Below, piece by piece: positions 12,288 through 25,969 of a DNA stretch of 64,000 nucleotides. Position 1 is the stretch's first letter. Each line of letters starts with the position of its first letter. Position numbers and translations under genes: made by a program. This DNA is from Castor canadensis (Eukaryota; Chordata; Mammalia; Rodentia; Castoridae). Where the stretch lies: positions 44,496,853-44,560,852 of the forward strand of contig NC_133387.1 of the NCBI RefSeq assembly GCF_047511655.1. Direction: 5' to 3'. The notes under the pieces were generated by a model, which saw nothing but the letters and a program-made list of their open reading frames with translations, was not told the origin of the DNA and did not search any database.

Positions 12288-14335
12288 TTAAAAAATTACC
12301 TTTCTATTAGTATATAATTGTACAGGGAGGTTTGTTGTGACATTTCCATATATGGGTACAATGTGCCCCAGTTAGCTTCATCCCATTATTTTCCCTTATT
12401 ACCTTCCCTCCTTAAGGTATCAATGTTCCATATTCATACATACATATAAAATACATCAATCATATTCACCCTCCTTTACCTTCTTCCTTTACCCTCCCCC
12501 TAACATGACCTGTTTTACATTCCTGTCCTTCATTGTTTAAGTGTCTGTTCATTGTTCAAAGGGGTTTTGACTTGGTATTTCACCTGTAAACATACTGCAT
12601 TTTAATCAGTCCACTCCCCTCTACTATTCTTATCTTCCCCGTCCCATATTGTTCAATAGCTTTCATTTTGCGTTATCTCCACACAGATGTGACACTATTC
12701 ACTATTATTTTCTTCCTTCCCTAGTTTCCTCAAACAGTCCCAGTGTTGGAAATATGTTCTGTATATAAATGTATATATGATCATACTTGTATATTTGTGT
12801 ATACATTTATCATTTGTATCTATCTTCCACATATCAGAGAAAACATGATCTTTTGTCTTTCTGAGCCTGGCTTATCTCACTTAACATGATGATATCCAGT
12901 TCCATCCATTTACCTGAGAATGACATAATTTCATTCTTCTTTATGGCTGAATATTCCACTGCATGTATACACACACACACGTCACATTTTCTTAATTCAT
13001 TCATCAGTTGTGGGACATCTGGGCTCTCTGTAGCTTGGCTATTGTGAATAATGCTGCAATAAACATGGGTGTGCAAGTGTCTTTTATTGTTTCCTGACTT
13101 CAGATATATTCTCAGAGTGGTATCACTGGATAATATGGTAGTTGCTTTTAGCTTTTTGAGGAAACTCCATACTGCTTTCCACAATGGTTGTACTAATTTA
13201 CATTCCCTGCTGCCCCTCATCCTCACCAGCATTCATTGTGTTCTTGATGATGATAGCCATTCTAACAGAAGTGAGGTGAAATTTTAATGTAGTTTTGATT
13301 TGCACCTCTTTAATGGACAGGAATGTTGAGTATTTCTTCATGTTTTTTGGCCATTTGTACTTCTTCCTTAGAAAAATTTGTTTAGTTCATTTGCCCATTT
13401 CTTTATTGGGTCATTGATTCTTAGGGAGTTTAGTTTTTTCTATAAATTATATAAACTCTGATTATTAATCCCTCATTAGATACATAGCTGGCAAAGACTT
13501 TCTTCCATTTTGTGGACTGCCTCTTCAGTCTGGTGACTGTTTCTTTTGCTGTGCAGAAGTTTTTTAGTTTCATGTAGTCTCACTTGCCAATTCGTTCTCT
13601 TAATTGCTGACCTTTGGGAGTTGTACTCAGGAAGTTATTGCCGATGTCTACACCTTCCAGTGTTTTCCCTATTCTTTGCTGTAGTAGTTTCAAAGTTTCA
13701 GACCTTACATTAAAGTCTTTGATACACTTTGAGCTGATATTAATACAGGCTGAAAGATGGATTCAGTTTCAGTCTCTGAATGCAGGTATCGTTTTCCCAG
13801 CACCGTTTGTTGAAAAGGTTGTTTTTTCTCCAACATAAGTTTTGGGCTCCTTTGTCAAAAATCCAGATGGCTGTAGCTGCACAAATTTATGCCTGGGTCC
13901 TCTATTCTGTTCCACTGGTCTTCTTGTCTATTTTTGTGCCAGTACCATGCTGTTTTTATTGCTATGGCTCTGTACTATGGTTTGAAGTCAGGTTTTGTGA
14001 TACCTAGGGTTGTTCTTGTTTGCTCAGTATTGCCTTGAGTATTTAAGGTCTTTTGTGCATCCGTAAGAATGTTAGGGTTGATTTTTCAATCTCTGTGAGG
14101 ACTGTCATGGGGGTTTTGATGGGGATTGCACTGAAGACATAGCCACTTTCACATTAATTCTGCTGGTCCACAAGCATGGGTGATCTTTCCATTTTCTGAT
14201 GTTTTAAAATTTCTTTCTTCAATGATTTATAGCTTGCATTGGAGAGGTTGTCTTACACTTCCTTTGTTAAACTTACTCCTAGGTATTTTTTATCGCTATT
14301 GTAAATGGGATTGTGTTCCTAAATTCTCACACTGT
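12288..14335 (-). mobile_element. 5'-truncated older L1, ORF2 C-terminal half and 3' UTR, flanked by a long direct repeat
   Basis: The 3' UTR complement runs 12290-12840 and the diverged ORF2 complement 12840-14335. Minus-strand peptides CKLVQPLWKAVWSFLKKL and KKNEIMSFSGKWMELDIIML are L1 ORF2 C-terminus. The + strand also carries the reversed L1 wording CCATTTCTTTATTGG and GCACCGTTTGTTGAAAAGG. Frameshifts and stops are frequent, so it is a fossil. The flanks 12247-12287 and 14336-14376 match over 41 bases with 5 differences. Confidence 0.85.
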
Positions 14336-14376
14336 TCCTTTGTTTTGCCAAGCTTTTCTCCCTCTTATTGTGAATT
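14336..14376. repeat. Right copy of the 41-bp direct repeat
   Basis: Begins TCCTTTGTTTTGCCAAGC; partner of 12247-12287. Confidence 0.65.
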
Positions 14377-14756
14377 TAGTAAGAGCAAAATTTAAATATG
14401 CAAGAAATTATGCAACTTCCTTTGAAGTAATTTCACTGAATTTAAATTCATTCTCTATCAATTCTTAGGTATAAGATAATGTTTTGGGAACATTTTCTCT
14501 AAGGTGCTCATAGTTGAGAGCAGTACAAAGACTTGGAACTCTAGTCATTTAGCTTCTTACCTTGGGTTGGAAAGTGTGTGAATTGAAGGCCAAGAGGAAA
14601 CCAAGTTAGAGAAATCTGATCCAGTTAGACACTCCACAGCTCTAGAGATGCAGATCAATAACTCAGGAACCCCCAATAGTGCCATCCTTCTGAGCTGATT
14701 CCATCTCTGTTGGGTAATGTGCCAACTAGCCTGTCTTTTCAGAAACCTACGTGAGT
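14377..14756. other. Gap between L1 and the GLCCI1 3' end
   Basis: About 380 bases without a recognised repeat. The part nearest 14756 would hold the downstream element of the GLCCI1 poly(A) site on the minus strand. Confidence 0.45.
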
Positions 14757-14777
14757 CATTCCAGTTTTACTAATAAG

Positions 14778-14783
14778 TTTATT
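14778..14783 (-). terminator. GLCCI1: Distal poly(A) signal of GLCCI1 (AATAAA)
   Basis: The + strand reads TTTATT, which is AATAAA on the gene strand. It lies about 2.5 kb past the stop codon, at the end of the repeat-free block. Cleavage would be expected some 15-25 bases downstream, near 14757. Confidence 0.6.
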
Positions 14784-14912
14784 TAAATAAGACACAGGAA
14801 CTTCTATACTGAAAAAATACAAAACAGAAGCCACACATTTCCTTGTGTAAAGCCATGTTGTATGATAACTTGAATACTGTTCAGCACAGTGGCTAAAATT
14901 AAACAGTTCAGC

Positions 14913-14920
14913 TATATACA
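14913..14920 (-). promoter_or_regulatory. Pumilio-type RNA element in the GLCCI1 3' UTR
   Basis: The gene strand reads TGTATATA, matching the PUM1/2 consensus TGTANATA exactly. It lies only about 130 bases upstream of the distal poly(A) signal. An octamer can occur by chance, so function is inference. Confidence 0.35.
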
Positions 14921-15556
14921 AAATTTAAACAATTTCTGACAAATTTCTACAGCTGGATGTAGGATACATTTGAGCTCAACAACTTCTGGGAAATTTACAT
15001 GGCAAAGCATATTTTTTAACACATTTGGTTCAAAATTTTAATATATGCTAAGAACAAATGTACAACACAATATTTAGTTTTTCATGAGAAAATAAAAGCA
15101 CGTCACTATAAATATTGTACATCAGATTTCATCACCAAAAAAAGCATGGTCAGTCTTATCTTTCTGAAATTGGTAATGATACTATTGCATCTTATTTGGA
15201 CAAAAGCAGAGCATAAGATCAACATATCATGTAATGCTAAACCAGATATCAGAAGTTAAATGGAGCTCATATTTATCTTACGGAACTAGTATTTTTCTCC
15301 CTTTAACCATAATCTACAAAATATAGTATTTTCATCAAGGCCTGAGATTATTAGGGTTAAAGGTGTCTGCTGTGGAAAAGATTATTTTAAAAGGTTCCCC
15401 TGTGAAAATGGCAAAAGTAAACTGAGTCCTTTTCTCCATGACAGTCTCCTACAACATAACACTGACTAATTTAAAGGAGCTATAATGCACCTTCAGGAGA
15501 GAATATTACTGCAAACTTTGGTGGAAAGAAGAGAACTGTGATGACAAAATAATACA

Positions 15557-15592
15557 CAGAATACACACACAAACACACACACAAACATATAC
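15557..15592. repeat. CA-rich microsatellite in the GLCCI1 3' UTR
   Basis: Interrupted ACACACAAACACACACACAAAC; on the transcript strand it is GT/GTTT-rich. Confidence 0.8.
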
Positions 15593-16409
15593 AGATATAT
15601 AATTTCTTTAAAAAAAATGGTGTTGCTTTCTTCTTTATCACCTCATCCTCTATTTGCTCATCCATAGAAAGCAAACAAAGAAAAACCCAGGAATGACTGA
15701 AGGGAACTGAAACATTCCTTTAACTGTAGGCACCTTGTTCCCCTAGTTTGTAAGAAAAAATTGTGCCATACATTTTGGGTGCAGATGAAAAAACCCTAGG
15801 TTTTACTGAACTGAAAGCAATGGAATAAAAATACAAAAGCTTCCTTTTACATTTGGATACTCTCTGTGCTACAGAAAACAATGTCTGAAAGTCAGTCTCT
15901 CCCACTGACCAATCAGGAATATTTAGGGCTCTGTCACACATGGTGGCGAAGTTATGTCAAGTCTGCAAGTACAAGGCTATTTACTTGGGCTTATGCTCTG
16001 CTTCACACATCCAAACTCTTAACAAAGCTATTCATGACAGTATTATGTGAGACTTAAATGAGACAGCTTCAAACTATTGCTTTTGTTAAGTCATCAAATA
16101 ATCTGCTCACTATGCTGCATCAATTCTGAGACCTACATATTGTGTCTATGTGAATGCAAACTCATGCATCTAAACTGCTTGAGGAAAACAATAACCAAAA
16201 GTGGTCACTTTTAACCTGCAAATTAAGGAATATCCTAAAGAGATACTAAACATAAATATGCCTTTAGATAAAAACTGTGGTGGCCAATATAAACAAAAAC
16301 CTCAACCATCCCCTGTGAAATTTCACTTGAAATTAAACCTAGACATTCTTATCTTTAAATTTCATCACACACAATGTGGAATGTCTGTGTATAGTCCAGT
16401 ACTGAACAC

Positions 16410-16415
16410 TTTATT
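16410..16415 (-). terminator. GLCCI1: Possible proximal poly(A) signal of GLCCI1 (AATAAA)
   Basis: This is a perfect AATAAA on the gene strand, about 870 bases after the stop codon. If used, it would give a short 3' UTR that lacks the Pumilio-type site and the CA repeat. Only the hexamer supports it. Confidence 0.35.
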
Positions 16416-17281
16416 TGCAACATTGTAACAGTCATTAACTGAGCAACACCTGAACTTAAAAAAAAAAAAAGCCACATTTACATATGTTGAAACAGTGAAT
16501 GCAACAGTTGTTTTACTGGTAACCACATGACAGTGATGTCACACACCACAGATTTGCTGGTTTTCCTCATGTTCACCCGTGTCCAGGATTACCATTCTCC
16601 TAGGGTTGAGTGCACTCTTATTCTAAGACTGTGGAATGTAATGAGGAAAGTGAAATGCATAAAATAAGGAAAGGCAAAAGAGTGATGTTCCCTCTTTAGC
16701 TTTTCAGCTGTGAAATATTTAATATCCCAATATGATATACATTCCAAGTTACCTGAGTTTAGACTTCAACTGAAGTACCTGAAGCTAGGCCATAGGGTGG
16801 GCACTGTGCAACTGTTGTGGCCATTTTTTTTTTTTTTGCATTGTATGTATTACAGAAGTTAGAAACAAACACCTGGATCAATTGTAAACATAATCCTTGA
16901 AGTACAGTATTTTCCATAGGACAAAACACAGCAAGACATTTTCTATTTAGACAGGCAACTTTTTGATATAGAGCTTATTTATACTGAAGAATTTGGAACA
17001 AAACACAGGACACTAATCTGTCAAACATACTATGAAATGCATAGTCTCCACTTAAAATGCTCAATGACACACACATTTTGCAAGCATTACTGCTTTCCAC
17101 AAAAACTGCTGAATAGGAGTTCCGTCCCTGCCAAGATCAGTGTTAAGAGATACTTTATGATGCTGAAAAGTATTTTCTTGTTGGTGGTGGTGTTCAGAAA
17201 GTTTGTCATTCCATGCAGATAGTTGTCTGAGATCTCATTCCCATCCATGGAACATGGGTGGAGGCCAGCTCCCCCTCTGCT

Positions 17282-18937
<1,656 letters not shown>

Positions 18938-21837
18938 TTAACTAGTGATTGAAAGTGCTTTTAAATTAAACTTGATTTCTAAACAGCCTTTTGCACAATT
19001 TATCCACTACTACCCCTTTTCTTCCACCATAGAAGCCTCTTATTGCAAAACTACTTCTAACATCCTTGTGTAGTACATTTCTTTTAAATTAAAACTTCAA
19101 TGCAATAGTAATCTGCCATACCATACGACATAAAAGGAGGATGTTTTAATATAGAAAACTAAATTTTGAATGGAGCTATAATACTGAAAACAAATGTCAT
19201 TATGTATTTATTTCAAGAATGTAAACAAATAGGATAATATATATAAGAACTAAAACAGATTATAATAATTCAGGGTTCTTTATATGTTTTCATTGTCCAT
19301 TTCATTGTTCATTTTAGAATGTGGAATAATATTCATTATAAAAGTTCTTAGCAGAAGTGATACTCTTGCTAAACACCATGAGTGCAATGTATGCGGGATT
19401 AAAACAGGTTTATAAATTAACTTCTTCCATTTGCTCATTGTTAAAAAGATAATTTCTATAGAATTTTGCCTTTAAAATATCTATAAAAAAAGCTTTTTCA
19501 GCAAATTTGCATTTTAGCTACTAGAAGACATGAGAAATCCAAAAACACTACCTACCATGTTTTCCTCATAGTTTTTGACCAAAAAGAAAAGTCTATTCAT
19601 GAGAAGCTATAAAACCTATATGTAATTTCTCCCTTTCCTATCTGGCAAAGAATTTTGGAAATTCAAGTCAACCAAAATGTGTCATTATCTTTGCAAGGTG
19701 CCAAGTTGTATAAATATAATAGTCCTATTTATATAAATTCTGATTTAATGCACACCTATCCCCACTGCTAAAATGCAGTAATCAATTGAGATGTATTACT
19801 TCTGCCTATTTTTAAAGATGGCATTAGCATGAAACATATGCTTAGAAAGTAGACCTTTGATGTACCCTAATACTTTATTTTGTAAATGACTCAAAGAGTA
19901 TCTATGTTAGTCTTGCAAATGCAGACCTGTGCTTATATTTGAATGTAACTGCTTCTCTATTTGGGAAACCACTGTCTGCAAAATAACAAGGCCACTATTG
20001 GAAAAGCTAGGAAAACCACAATTTATCACTATTAAGCTTATCCTCACAGAATAAGTACAGAAGAATCTCTTGGAATTAAATCATAAAATGAAGTTGGGAT
20101 TCTTCTAATAACATTTAGACTTGAGGATTTTCTTAGATCCAACATTTAACCTATATCTTACTTAAACAAATGGAATAAAGGAGGAAGCATGTGATTTCCT
20201 TACTTAAGTTGATATAAAGCATCTTAGCCTGAGTAGAGGTTCTGTCTCTATGTGAGGGAGGATAGACCAGATACAATGAGCAAAGGCTGGTAAGAATGAG
20301 GCCAAAACTCAGTGTAATACCAAAAATACAGCTTGACCTCACTTTACTATCCCAACAGCAACAAGTCAGATGAAGGAAAAATACATGAGGTCAAGAATAC
20401 AAGTGAGTAAATATGGCATAAGATGCCTCCATGAAGATTACTGCAGAACACAGCACAGCTCACGGAGCATTTAGAATCAACTTAAAGCCATTTGCTTGAT
20501 GCCTTTAACAAATCTTTAATGCTATTAGCAGGCATGTGACCATGCCAGTAGTTAAGGATCCACCCGACTGTAATATAAGAAAAGTCACCATGGTCACAGT
20601 TATAATCGTCAGTGTTCTATTTCTTATATATCATCAGTCCTGCCACTTTCTGTTACAGTTTCTTTGATGGTTTCAAAGGCCTTTCCCTGAGTTGAAAACT
20701 ACACATGAGTAGGATAAGCTGCAAAGTGATAATCTCTTCATCAGTAATGAATTAAATGATTTTTATTCTTAATCTGTTTGTAATTTCAGAGGATAAAATT
20801 TCATTTTTACATATTTATCTATGTAAGCAATTCTGTTCTTTTTGGAGGTGGGGCAGTGATTAATGTTAAATATATTAAACATATTAAAAATATTAAACAT
20901 TATTAAAAACATTATTATCATAGATACTAGTCAGTGCTATTTTATCTTTTTGCCTTATCAATAAAAATTATTTATTTTTTGTTGAAATTTATATCTAACG
21001 TTTGATGGTCTACAACAAAGCTTGAAAAGAAAAACATTTTGAGACTATAAACAAATACTTATTTAAAACTAGAATTTGTCCTTCAGGTAAGTATATAGTT
21101 TCAGAGACTGCAAAGAGGAACAAGGAGTAAAGATACCTAGTGTACGGACTGAGTTCTTGTATAGTTAGGTTACCTTTGAACACAAGTAGTGCTCTGGTTG
21201 CAAAGTGTCCTTCCTGAACTCTAAAACTATGCAATACTTTCCACTGATGGTTCTAACCCACAAAGGAGGAACACTATCAATACCTCATTTGTTTTGCAAA
21301 GTGGCATGCTTTAAAAACAACCTATTCTACCCACTCCAACTGGTTTCTTATTCCTTTAAAAGTCTGTGTTAAATTTAATAAGCACATTTCAACAGAATGT
21401 TTTAAATATGAGGTGAGCATCCCATCAACTTTTGTGGTAATTTTAATTCAGTCCTTTTTGGAATGAATGTAGGACTTAATATAGGATCATAACTAGAAAT
21501 ATAATTGAGATAAAATGTTACTTTATGGTCTTATAGTATCATAGCCAATGTCGATAAAATTAAATGTTATAAATATAATTATTCACGTATTTTTCTGTAC
21601 CACAGGTCTCATCTATATATTGCAATTCTCAAGTCAAGTCTCCAATTCTCAAAGTCAAAAGCATAGAAACATTTTAACAGATCATATTTATGCATGTGGA
21701 CCATTCTCATATGTAAATACAAGTAGCTTCCCAAATATTTTTAAACATATGATAATGAATTAAAGCTTGGAAAAATAAAAGTTATAATTTGGAATTTCAT
21801 ATAGAAAAAAATTAATTAAACTGTGTGTACTTTTTAT

Positions 21838-21935
21838 AGATGGGGGAGAGGGAAGAGGGCAGGGAGGAAGGGGGGAGGTGGCCCAAACAATGTATACACA
21901 TGTAAGTAGATGTAAAAATAATAAAAATTTTAAAA
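21838..21935 (+). mobile_element. Very short L1 3' end on the + strand
   Basis: Purine-rich GGGGGAGAGGGAAGAGGGC... GGGGGGAGG is followed by CAATGTATACACATGTAAG and ATAATAAAAATTT. This is the + orientation of the L1 3' tail seen reversed elsewhere, heavily 5' truncated. Confidence 0.65.
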
Positions 21936-22244
21936 TTCCAAATTTCTCAGAATTGTCTTTATATTTCTAGTATATTATATTTATATTTCTAGTATACTAC
22001 ATTCTGTGGCCACAATTCTAGTATAAAAACATCAAATACATGAAAGTTGATTCATTTATGTAAGTAGGTATACAAATTCTCTGCTATGGTTCTATTTAGC
22101 CTGAAATCTTCAGATATGCTTCATCGCTTACTTTACCAAATTAAGTAAAATAAACTCAAAAACAAGCAAAATAAAGTAGTGGTTCTTAACACCCTAGTAG
22201 TTCAAACTATGCTCATCAGAAGATATTTTAAAAATACAAATGTC

Positions 22245-22535
22245 CAGGCCAGGCATCAGGGGCTCATGCCTGGGAGGCTGACATCAGGAGAATCTCAGTT
22301 CTAGGCGAGCCAGGGCAAAAATGCTTGCCAGATCCCATTTCAACTCTCAATGGAAAAAAGCTGGACCTGGTGGTGCGTGATGGTAGGATGTGTAAAATCG
22401 GAGAATCACAATCCATGTGGGCCTGGGCTAAAAGCAAGACTCTGTCTCCAAAACAACAAGAGCAAAATGGCTGGAGGAATGGCTCACCTGCTTAGCAAGC
22501 ACAAAGTCCTGATTTTGAACCCCAGTACTGCCATA
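22245..22535 (+). mobile_element. Trimeric SINE (B1-B1-ID)
   Basis: B1-like unit 22249-22345, a second B1-like unit 22362-22460 (GACCTGGTGGTGCGTGATGG), then an ID unit from 22468 (GGCTGGAGGAATGGCTCACC... TTTTGAACCCCAGTACTGCC). Confidence 0.75.
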
Positions 22536-22681
22536 TAGCTGCCCAAATTATATCCCTAATAAGATTGTGATGTAATTAGACTTGGCAGAGACCAGGTTGT
22601 CTTTTCTTCTAATATTTGGTAGAGTTCCCTAGTGCACTTAAAAGTACAACCAAATTTGAGAACTAATTGTGAGAAGGCTAA

Positions 22682-22830
22682 GAGCCCGGTTTGAGGTCAG
22701 GACACCTGACGTCAGCCTATACTTAGCTGCATGACCTACGACAAGTTTGATCTCTGTTTTCTGACCTACAAAATGGGAATAAATAACAATATGAACTTGT
22801 ATAAATGTATATATAAGAATTAGGATGGCT
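22682..22830 (+). repeat. MIR SINE fossil
   Basis: GCTGCATGACCTACGACAAG and TGACCTACAAAATGGGAATAA match the MIR core in the sense orientation. Confidence 0.6.
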
Positions 22831-22857
22831 TAAAACACAGGAAGTTCTCAAGTGGAA

Positions 22858-22873
22858 AGAACACATCATTTCT
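22858..22873. repeat. Left 16-bp target-site duplication of a composite L1 insertion
   Basis: AGAACACATCATTTCT, identical to 23852-23867. Confidence 0.85.
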
Positions 22874-23851
22874 TTTTTTTTTATGATTTTATCTTTTATC
22901 TTATTTTTGGTATTTTTCTAAAATGTCCATAGTTAACACTATTACTTTTATCATCTTTGTAAAATGTCTTTTATTTTTAATTTTTATTTTATTCATATGT
23001 GCATACAATGTTTGGGCCATTTCTCCTCCCTTCCCCCCACCCCCTCCCTTAACTTCCCTTGCCTTACCCCTCCTTACCCCTCGCTACCCACCAGAAACTA
23101 TTCTGCCCTTATCTCTAATTTTGTTGAAGAGAGAGTATAAGCAATAATAGGAAGGACCAAGGGTTTTTGCTGGTTGAGATAAGGATAGCTATACAGGGAG
23201 TTGACCCCCATTGATTTCCTGTGCATATGTGTTACCTTCTAAGTTAATTCTTCTTGAACTAACCTTTTCTCTAGTTCCTGGTCCCCTTCTCCTATTGGCC
23301 TCAGTTGCTTTAAAGTATCTGCTTTAGTTTCTCTGCGTTGAAAGCAACAAATGCTATCTAGTTTTTTTGGTGTCTTACCTATCTTCATAACTCCCTTGTG
23401 TGCTCTCGCTTTTTCACACATTTCTTTTTTAAAAAAATTGTTTATACATTCATATATATGTGTATACATTGTTTAGGCCATCTTTCCCCCTGCCCTTTAC
23501 CCTCCCATACACCCCTTGTTTCCAGACAGAACCTGCTCTGCCCTCTTTTCCAATTTTGTTGAAGAGAAAACATAAAAGATATTAAGAAAGACATAGCATT
23601 TTTGTTAGCTTGAGATAAAGATGGGTATACAGAGAGATTCCTAGCATTGCTTCCATGTACATGTGTATTACAACCCGAATTGGTTCATCTCTACCAGACC
23701 TCTTCACTACTTCCCGGTCACCTTCCCATAGTGGCCTCTATCAGTTTAAGATTACTTTATTAGTTCCTCTACAGTGGGGACATCAAACACTTTCAAGTTT
23801 TAGGTCTTCCCTTTCCCTATTCCTCCTGTAGTACACATTCTCCCCTTAGTG
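22874..23851 (-). mobile_element. Composite L1 insertion: two L1 3' modules plus ~85 bp of other sequence
   Basis: Between exact 16-base flanks, reading on the + strand: a T run (22874-22881), about 85 bases of non-L1-looking sequence, then T-rich DNA and a young-type L1 3' UTR (about 22960-23417, with C-rich tract 23023-23049). An older-type L1 3' UTR follows (about 23430-23851, resembling 55380-55785). No coding part remains. It could be an older L1 invaded by a younger one, or one insertion carrying a 3' transduction. Confidence 0.8.
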
Positions 23852-23867
23852 AGAACACATCATTTCT
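23852..23867. repeat. Right 16-bp target-site duplication of the composite L1 insertion
   Basis: AGAACACATCATTTCT, partner of 22858-22873. Confidence 0.85.
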
Positions 23868-23961
23868 AATTTGAAAATTTAAAAAGGTGAACCATTCAGA
23901 AATTAAGTGCCTATTCTAGACTCAACAGAAGACAAAAGAAGTGTCATTTTAAATAAATTTG

Positions 23962-24292
23962 CACCACGTGCAGTGTGAGCAGTAGCTCACACTGTGGTAG
24001 CTCACACCTGCAATCCCAGCTATTCAGGAGGTGGAGATTGGGATCATGGCTTGAGACCAGTCTGGGCAAAAAGTTAGCAACAGGACCCTATTTATGACAA
24101 ATAAGCCAAGAGTGGTGACACATGCCAATAATTCCAGCTACACAAGAGGAGTTAAGTAGGAGCATCAAGGTCCAGGATGGCCACGCAAAAATGGAAGACC
24201 TGATCTCAAAAATAACTAAAGCAAAAAGGGCTGGGGGTATGGGCTCAAGTGGTAGAGAGCCCTATACCCCATACCATAAAAAAAAAAAAAGA
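23962..24292 (+). mobile_element. Trimeric SINE (B1-B1-ID) with 14-bp target-site duplication
   Basis: Two B1-like units (AGCTCACACCTGCAATCCC and GGTGACACATGCCAATAATT) are followed by ID (GGGCTGGGGGTATGGGCTC) and an A run. Flanks TTTAAATAAATTTG (23948-23961) and TTTAAATAGATTTG (24293-24306) differ at one base. Confidence 0.85.
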
Positions 24293-25969
24293 TTTAAATA
24301 GATTTGTCTACACTACCTCTGTTCCCTTACATAATATAAAGATGAAATTTTATTTCTGTCAGGAAAGCAAAGACGTACTTAAGAGAACCAGATTCTCCAA
24401 GATTACAATTGCTGAGCATCAACTTTGCCAACTTATGACAGTATCCTTTAATGTAAAGCAATACATCATTCTGAAATTAAAATCAATGCCTACCACAGGC
24501 AGACTGTACAGACTACCATGCAAAGAAGATAATTTGATAGCATATAAGCAATAGCCAATAGAATGTAAATCTCATTCTATCTTTCTCAGGTAGGTAACTG
24601 AGAAAATGAATATTAATACAATATAATAAGAGTATAATAATAGCATAAAAGGTAGCTGAGGAAGTTAATTAGAAGTATGACTGCCTTAACAGAACTTAAA
24701 GAGAATTACTACTCTGGTGTTCAGTTACTTTTTTCTTTAAGAAATGAAATCATCAGCTATGGTTTGATGGTCTGATGGCCTAATGAAATGAGGAAAAGGA
24801 CACACTTAGTAGCAATTCTGGGCAATAAAGTTTTAGAATCAGGTAATATTACCAATTATATCAAATAGTTTATAGTTTCTGCTAAATCTAAGACCTAACT
24901 GGTAACTTACAAGAGAACTTACAAATAGTCTCTCAGTTTTCTTTAAAACTTCAAAGTTGACTTTTTATGAGATTGCTGCAGAACTTTAAGTGATAGTTAA
25001 CATCTCTTTAGATAAGCATTCCACAAAGGGTAAGGAGAAAGAACATGACCTAAACCTTTTGCTACTTATATTTTTGAACTTCAAGTCAGATTGTTTTTTG
25101 AATATGTGGAAATAAAATTAAATTACAAATATTAGGCTGATTAATATTTGTCCTATGTGTTTTATATTTTAATCACATCACTCTTCAAATATTAACTGAA
25201 CTGATATCAATTCGCACATCACAGTTTCTCTTTTGTTTTTATGGACTCACAAGAAGTCCAACGCTTCTCCTACAACACAATCCTAATAAGAACACTGCTG
25301 ATACCTGTCTCCCAAGTCTGAGGTGGAGTACTTGATATGCTCACTACTCAGAATCTAATAGTTTGTAACAAAGAAAGCAAATCACATTTCCTCAGAACAA
25401 TATAGCACTAAAATCATGCCTTTTGTACGTATAAATTACAACACTAAAACTAACTAAGCTGAAAATAAGTAACAGGTTAGTATTATTTTGTATCTTGAAA
25501 CTAATGTATTTAAGGACCCCAGGAAAATGATTATGATATAACTGTAGTTTTTGTATTCTCAAGCTTTTTAGATGAAAAAATTTCCACGATCATCAGTTTC
25601 AAAAAACTGTACTAAATGGCTCCTAAAGTATCCCATGAGGTGAAGAGGAAAGAGGCCTCTTGAACTTTTAATAAAAGTCTCACTGTAATTTTAAACGTTC
25701 ACTTAAATATTACTGAGCACTTACTATGTGCAAAATAGAAGGCAAAAGCAAAATATTGTAAACACTATCTTGATGCAACATTAGCTAAAACACAATATTC
25801 CTTCAAAAAAAATAATGGAAGAGGTGAATTCAACTATGATATATTTTAAGAACTTTTATAAATGTTACATTGTACCCCCAGTACAACAATAAGAAAAAAA
25901 TGTCAAAAAAAGATAATTATAACATCTTTAGGCAGAAGTCAATATGCAACCTTAACCTTAAAGCCTCTT

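Larger units (their letters stand above)
14757..17281 (-). other. GLCCI1: GLCCI1 3' untranslated region
   Basis: About 2.5 kb directly follows the stop codon on the minus strand. It is nearly free of recognisable SINEs and LINEs, in sharp contrast to both flanks, as expected for a conserved long 3' UTR; the human GLCCI1 mRNA also has a 3' UTR of more than 2 kb. It contains a CA-rich microsatellite near 15557-15592, a T-run at 16827-16838 and an A-run near 16458-16469. The minus-strand octamer TGTATATA at 14920-14913 matches the Pumilio recognition element. Short open frames here are non-coding shadows. The exact 3' end is inferred from the poly(A) signal. Confidence 0.8.
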
